From Halieaceae bacterium (lineage in GTDB: Bacteria > Pseudomonadota > Gammaproteobacteria > Pseudomonadales > Halieaceae): a DNA stretch of 6,880 nucleotides. A program made the translations under genes and the position numbers. The notes under the pieces were generated by a model. It saw only the letters and a list, made by a program, of their open reading frames with translations, did not search any database and was not told the DNA's origin. The stretch's first letter is position 1; each line of letters starts with the position of its first letter. Where the stretch lies: the NCBI GenBank assembly GCA_002683395.1, contig NYTG01000071.1, forward strand, positions 3,005 to 9,884. Reading direction: 5' to 3'. Shown piece after piece: positions 6,551 through 6,880 of this stretch.

Positions 6551-6880
6551 GAGTCTGGCTCCTCAATGCCCTTGTACTTGCGGTATTCGGTCCATAGTTT
6601 TTCTCGCACGGCGGGATCCGGTTCTCGCATTGCGGCCTCACGCAATTGTCGTGCTACTACATCGTCGTCATTGCCGCTGGGAATATCGGATGGCGGGGGG
6701 TACTTGGCGCCATCGACAGGCGGTGCGCCACTGCGTCCACCGATACCGCCACCGACAGAGCCGCTGCCACCGCTCGCCATTCCGCCACCAAAGTCAGGTT
6801 CTTCGCCCTCAGCCGCGTCGGGAGCGCCGGCCGTTTGTGCAGTCTGGGCGCTCCGATCTCTCGCTGCCTCTCGCTGACGC
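6547..6880 (-). CDS. Gly/Pro-rich protein with charged C-terminal helix, 5' end cut off
   Basis: The frame ending at TGA 6547-6549 is open to the right edge (first whole codon at 6879), so 110 or more residues are encoded and the true start is probably outside. The visible part begins with a charged helix-like run (RQREAARDRSAQT) and an acidic Ala/Gly linker. Next comes a Gly/Ser-rich then Pro-rich disordered stretch (from MASGGSGSVGGG to YPPPSDIPSG), and last a charged helical tail containing DDVVARQLREAAMREPDP and REKLWTEYRKYKG. The tail looks like a small conserved module. An internal ATG at 6780 with GGTGGCGG ahead could start a 77-residue protein, but the upstream residues read like coding sequence, so a longer gene is preferred. 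Its location cannot be judged without the N-terminus. The stop overlaps the lipoprotein start by 4 bases, so it belongs to the same operon. No family recognised. Confidence 0.75.
   Translation of the reverse strand, partial: RQREAARDRSAQTAQTAGAPDAAEGEEPDFGGGMASGGSGSVGGGIGGRSGAPPVDGAKYPPPSDIPSGNDDDVVARQLREAAMREPDPAVREKLWTEYRKYKGIEEPDS
6559..6564 (-). promoter_or_regulatory. Shine-Dalgarno deciding the GTG start of the lipoprotein gene
   Basis: GAGGAG on the minus strand is 8 bases from GTG 6550. It lies in the C-terminal codons of the preceding gene (Glu-Glu before PDS). The start it selects gives a complete lipoprotein signal peptide, which confirms the unusual start codon. Confidence 0.75.

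Overview
The window is one GC-rich, tightly packed bacterial operon, read entirely from the minus strand, so transcription runs from the right edge to the left. It looks proteobacterial, most likely a free-living and possibly marine gammaproteobacterium. The reasons are Gram-negative envelope signals (a lipobox with a non-Asp +2 residue, a MotA/ExbB-type channel), the codon use and the general look of the proteins. No rRNA, tRNA, mobile element, CRISPR array or terminator is visible, and no stretch over 300 bases lacks a gene.

In transcription order the genes are: (1) the 3' part of a Gly/Pro-rich protein with a charged C-terminal helix (6547-6880, cut by the right edge); (2) a 406-residue predicted outer-membrane lipoprotein (5330-6550, GTG start); (3) a 509-residue single-pass inner-membrane protein with a TPR-like periplasmic part and a C-terminal PEGA-like unit (3804-5333, GTG start); (4) a 701-residue single-pass inner-membrane protein with about five tandem PEGA-type repeats and a C-terminal formylglycine-generating-enzyme (FGE/SUMF1) fold lacking the catalytic cysteines (1689-3794); (5) a small exported acidic protein of about 87 residues (1436-1699); (6) a four-helix MotA/TolQ/ExbB-family channel subunit (614-1417); (7) the first 204 residues of a protein that looks like a degenerate actin/Hsp70-fold protein (1-614, cut by the left edge). 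The seventh gene has no stop codon inside the window and was found by translating the minus strand by hand.

Three junctions are 4-base start/stop overlaps, one is an 11-base overlap, and the two gaps are 9 and 18 bases, so the set is almost certainly co-transcribed and translationally coupled. My inference is that the products form an envelope-spanning assembly: an ion-driven motor subunit, two inner-membrane anchors reaching into the periplasm, a small exported protein, an outer-membrane lipoprotein, and a cytoplasmic actin-fold protein. I do not recognise this gene set as a named, characterised system. Neither a MotB/ExbD/TolR-type partner nor the operon promoter lies in the window.
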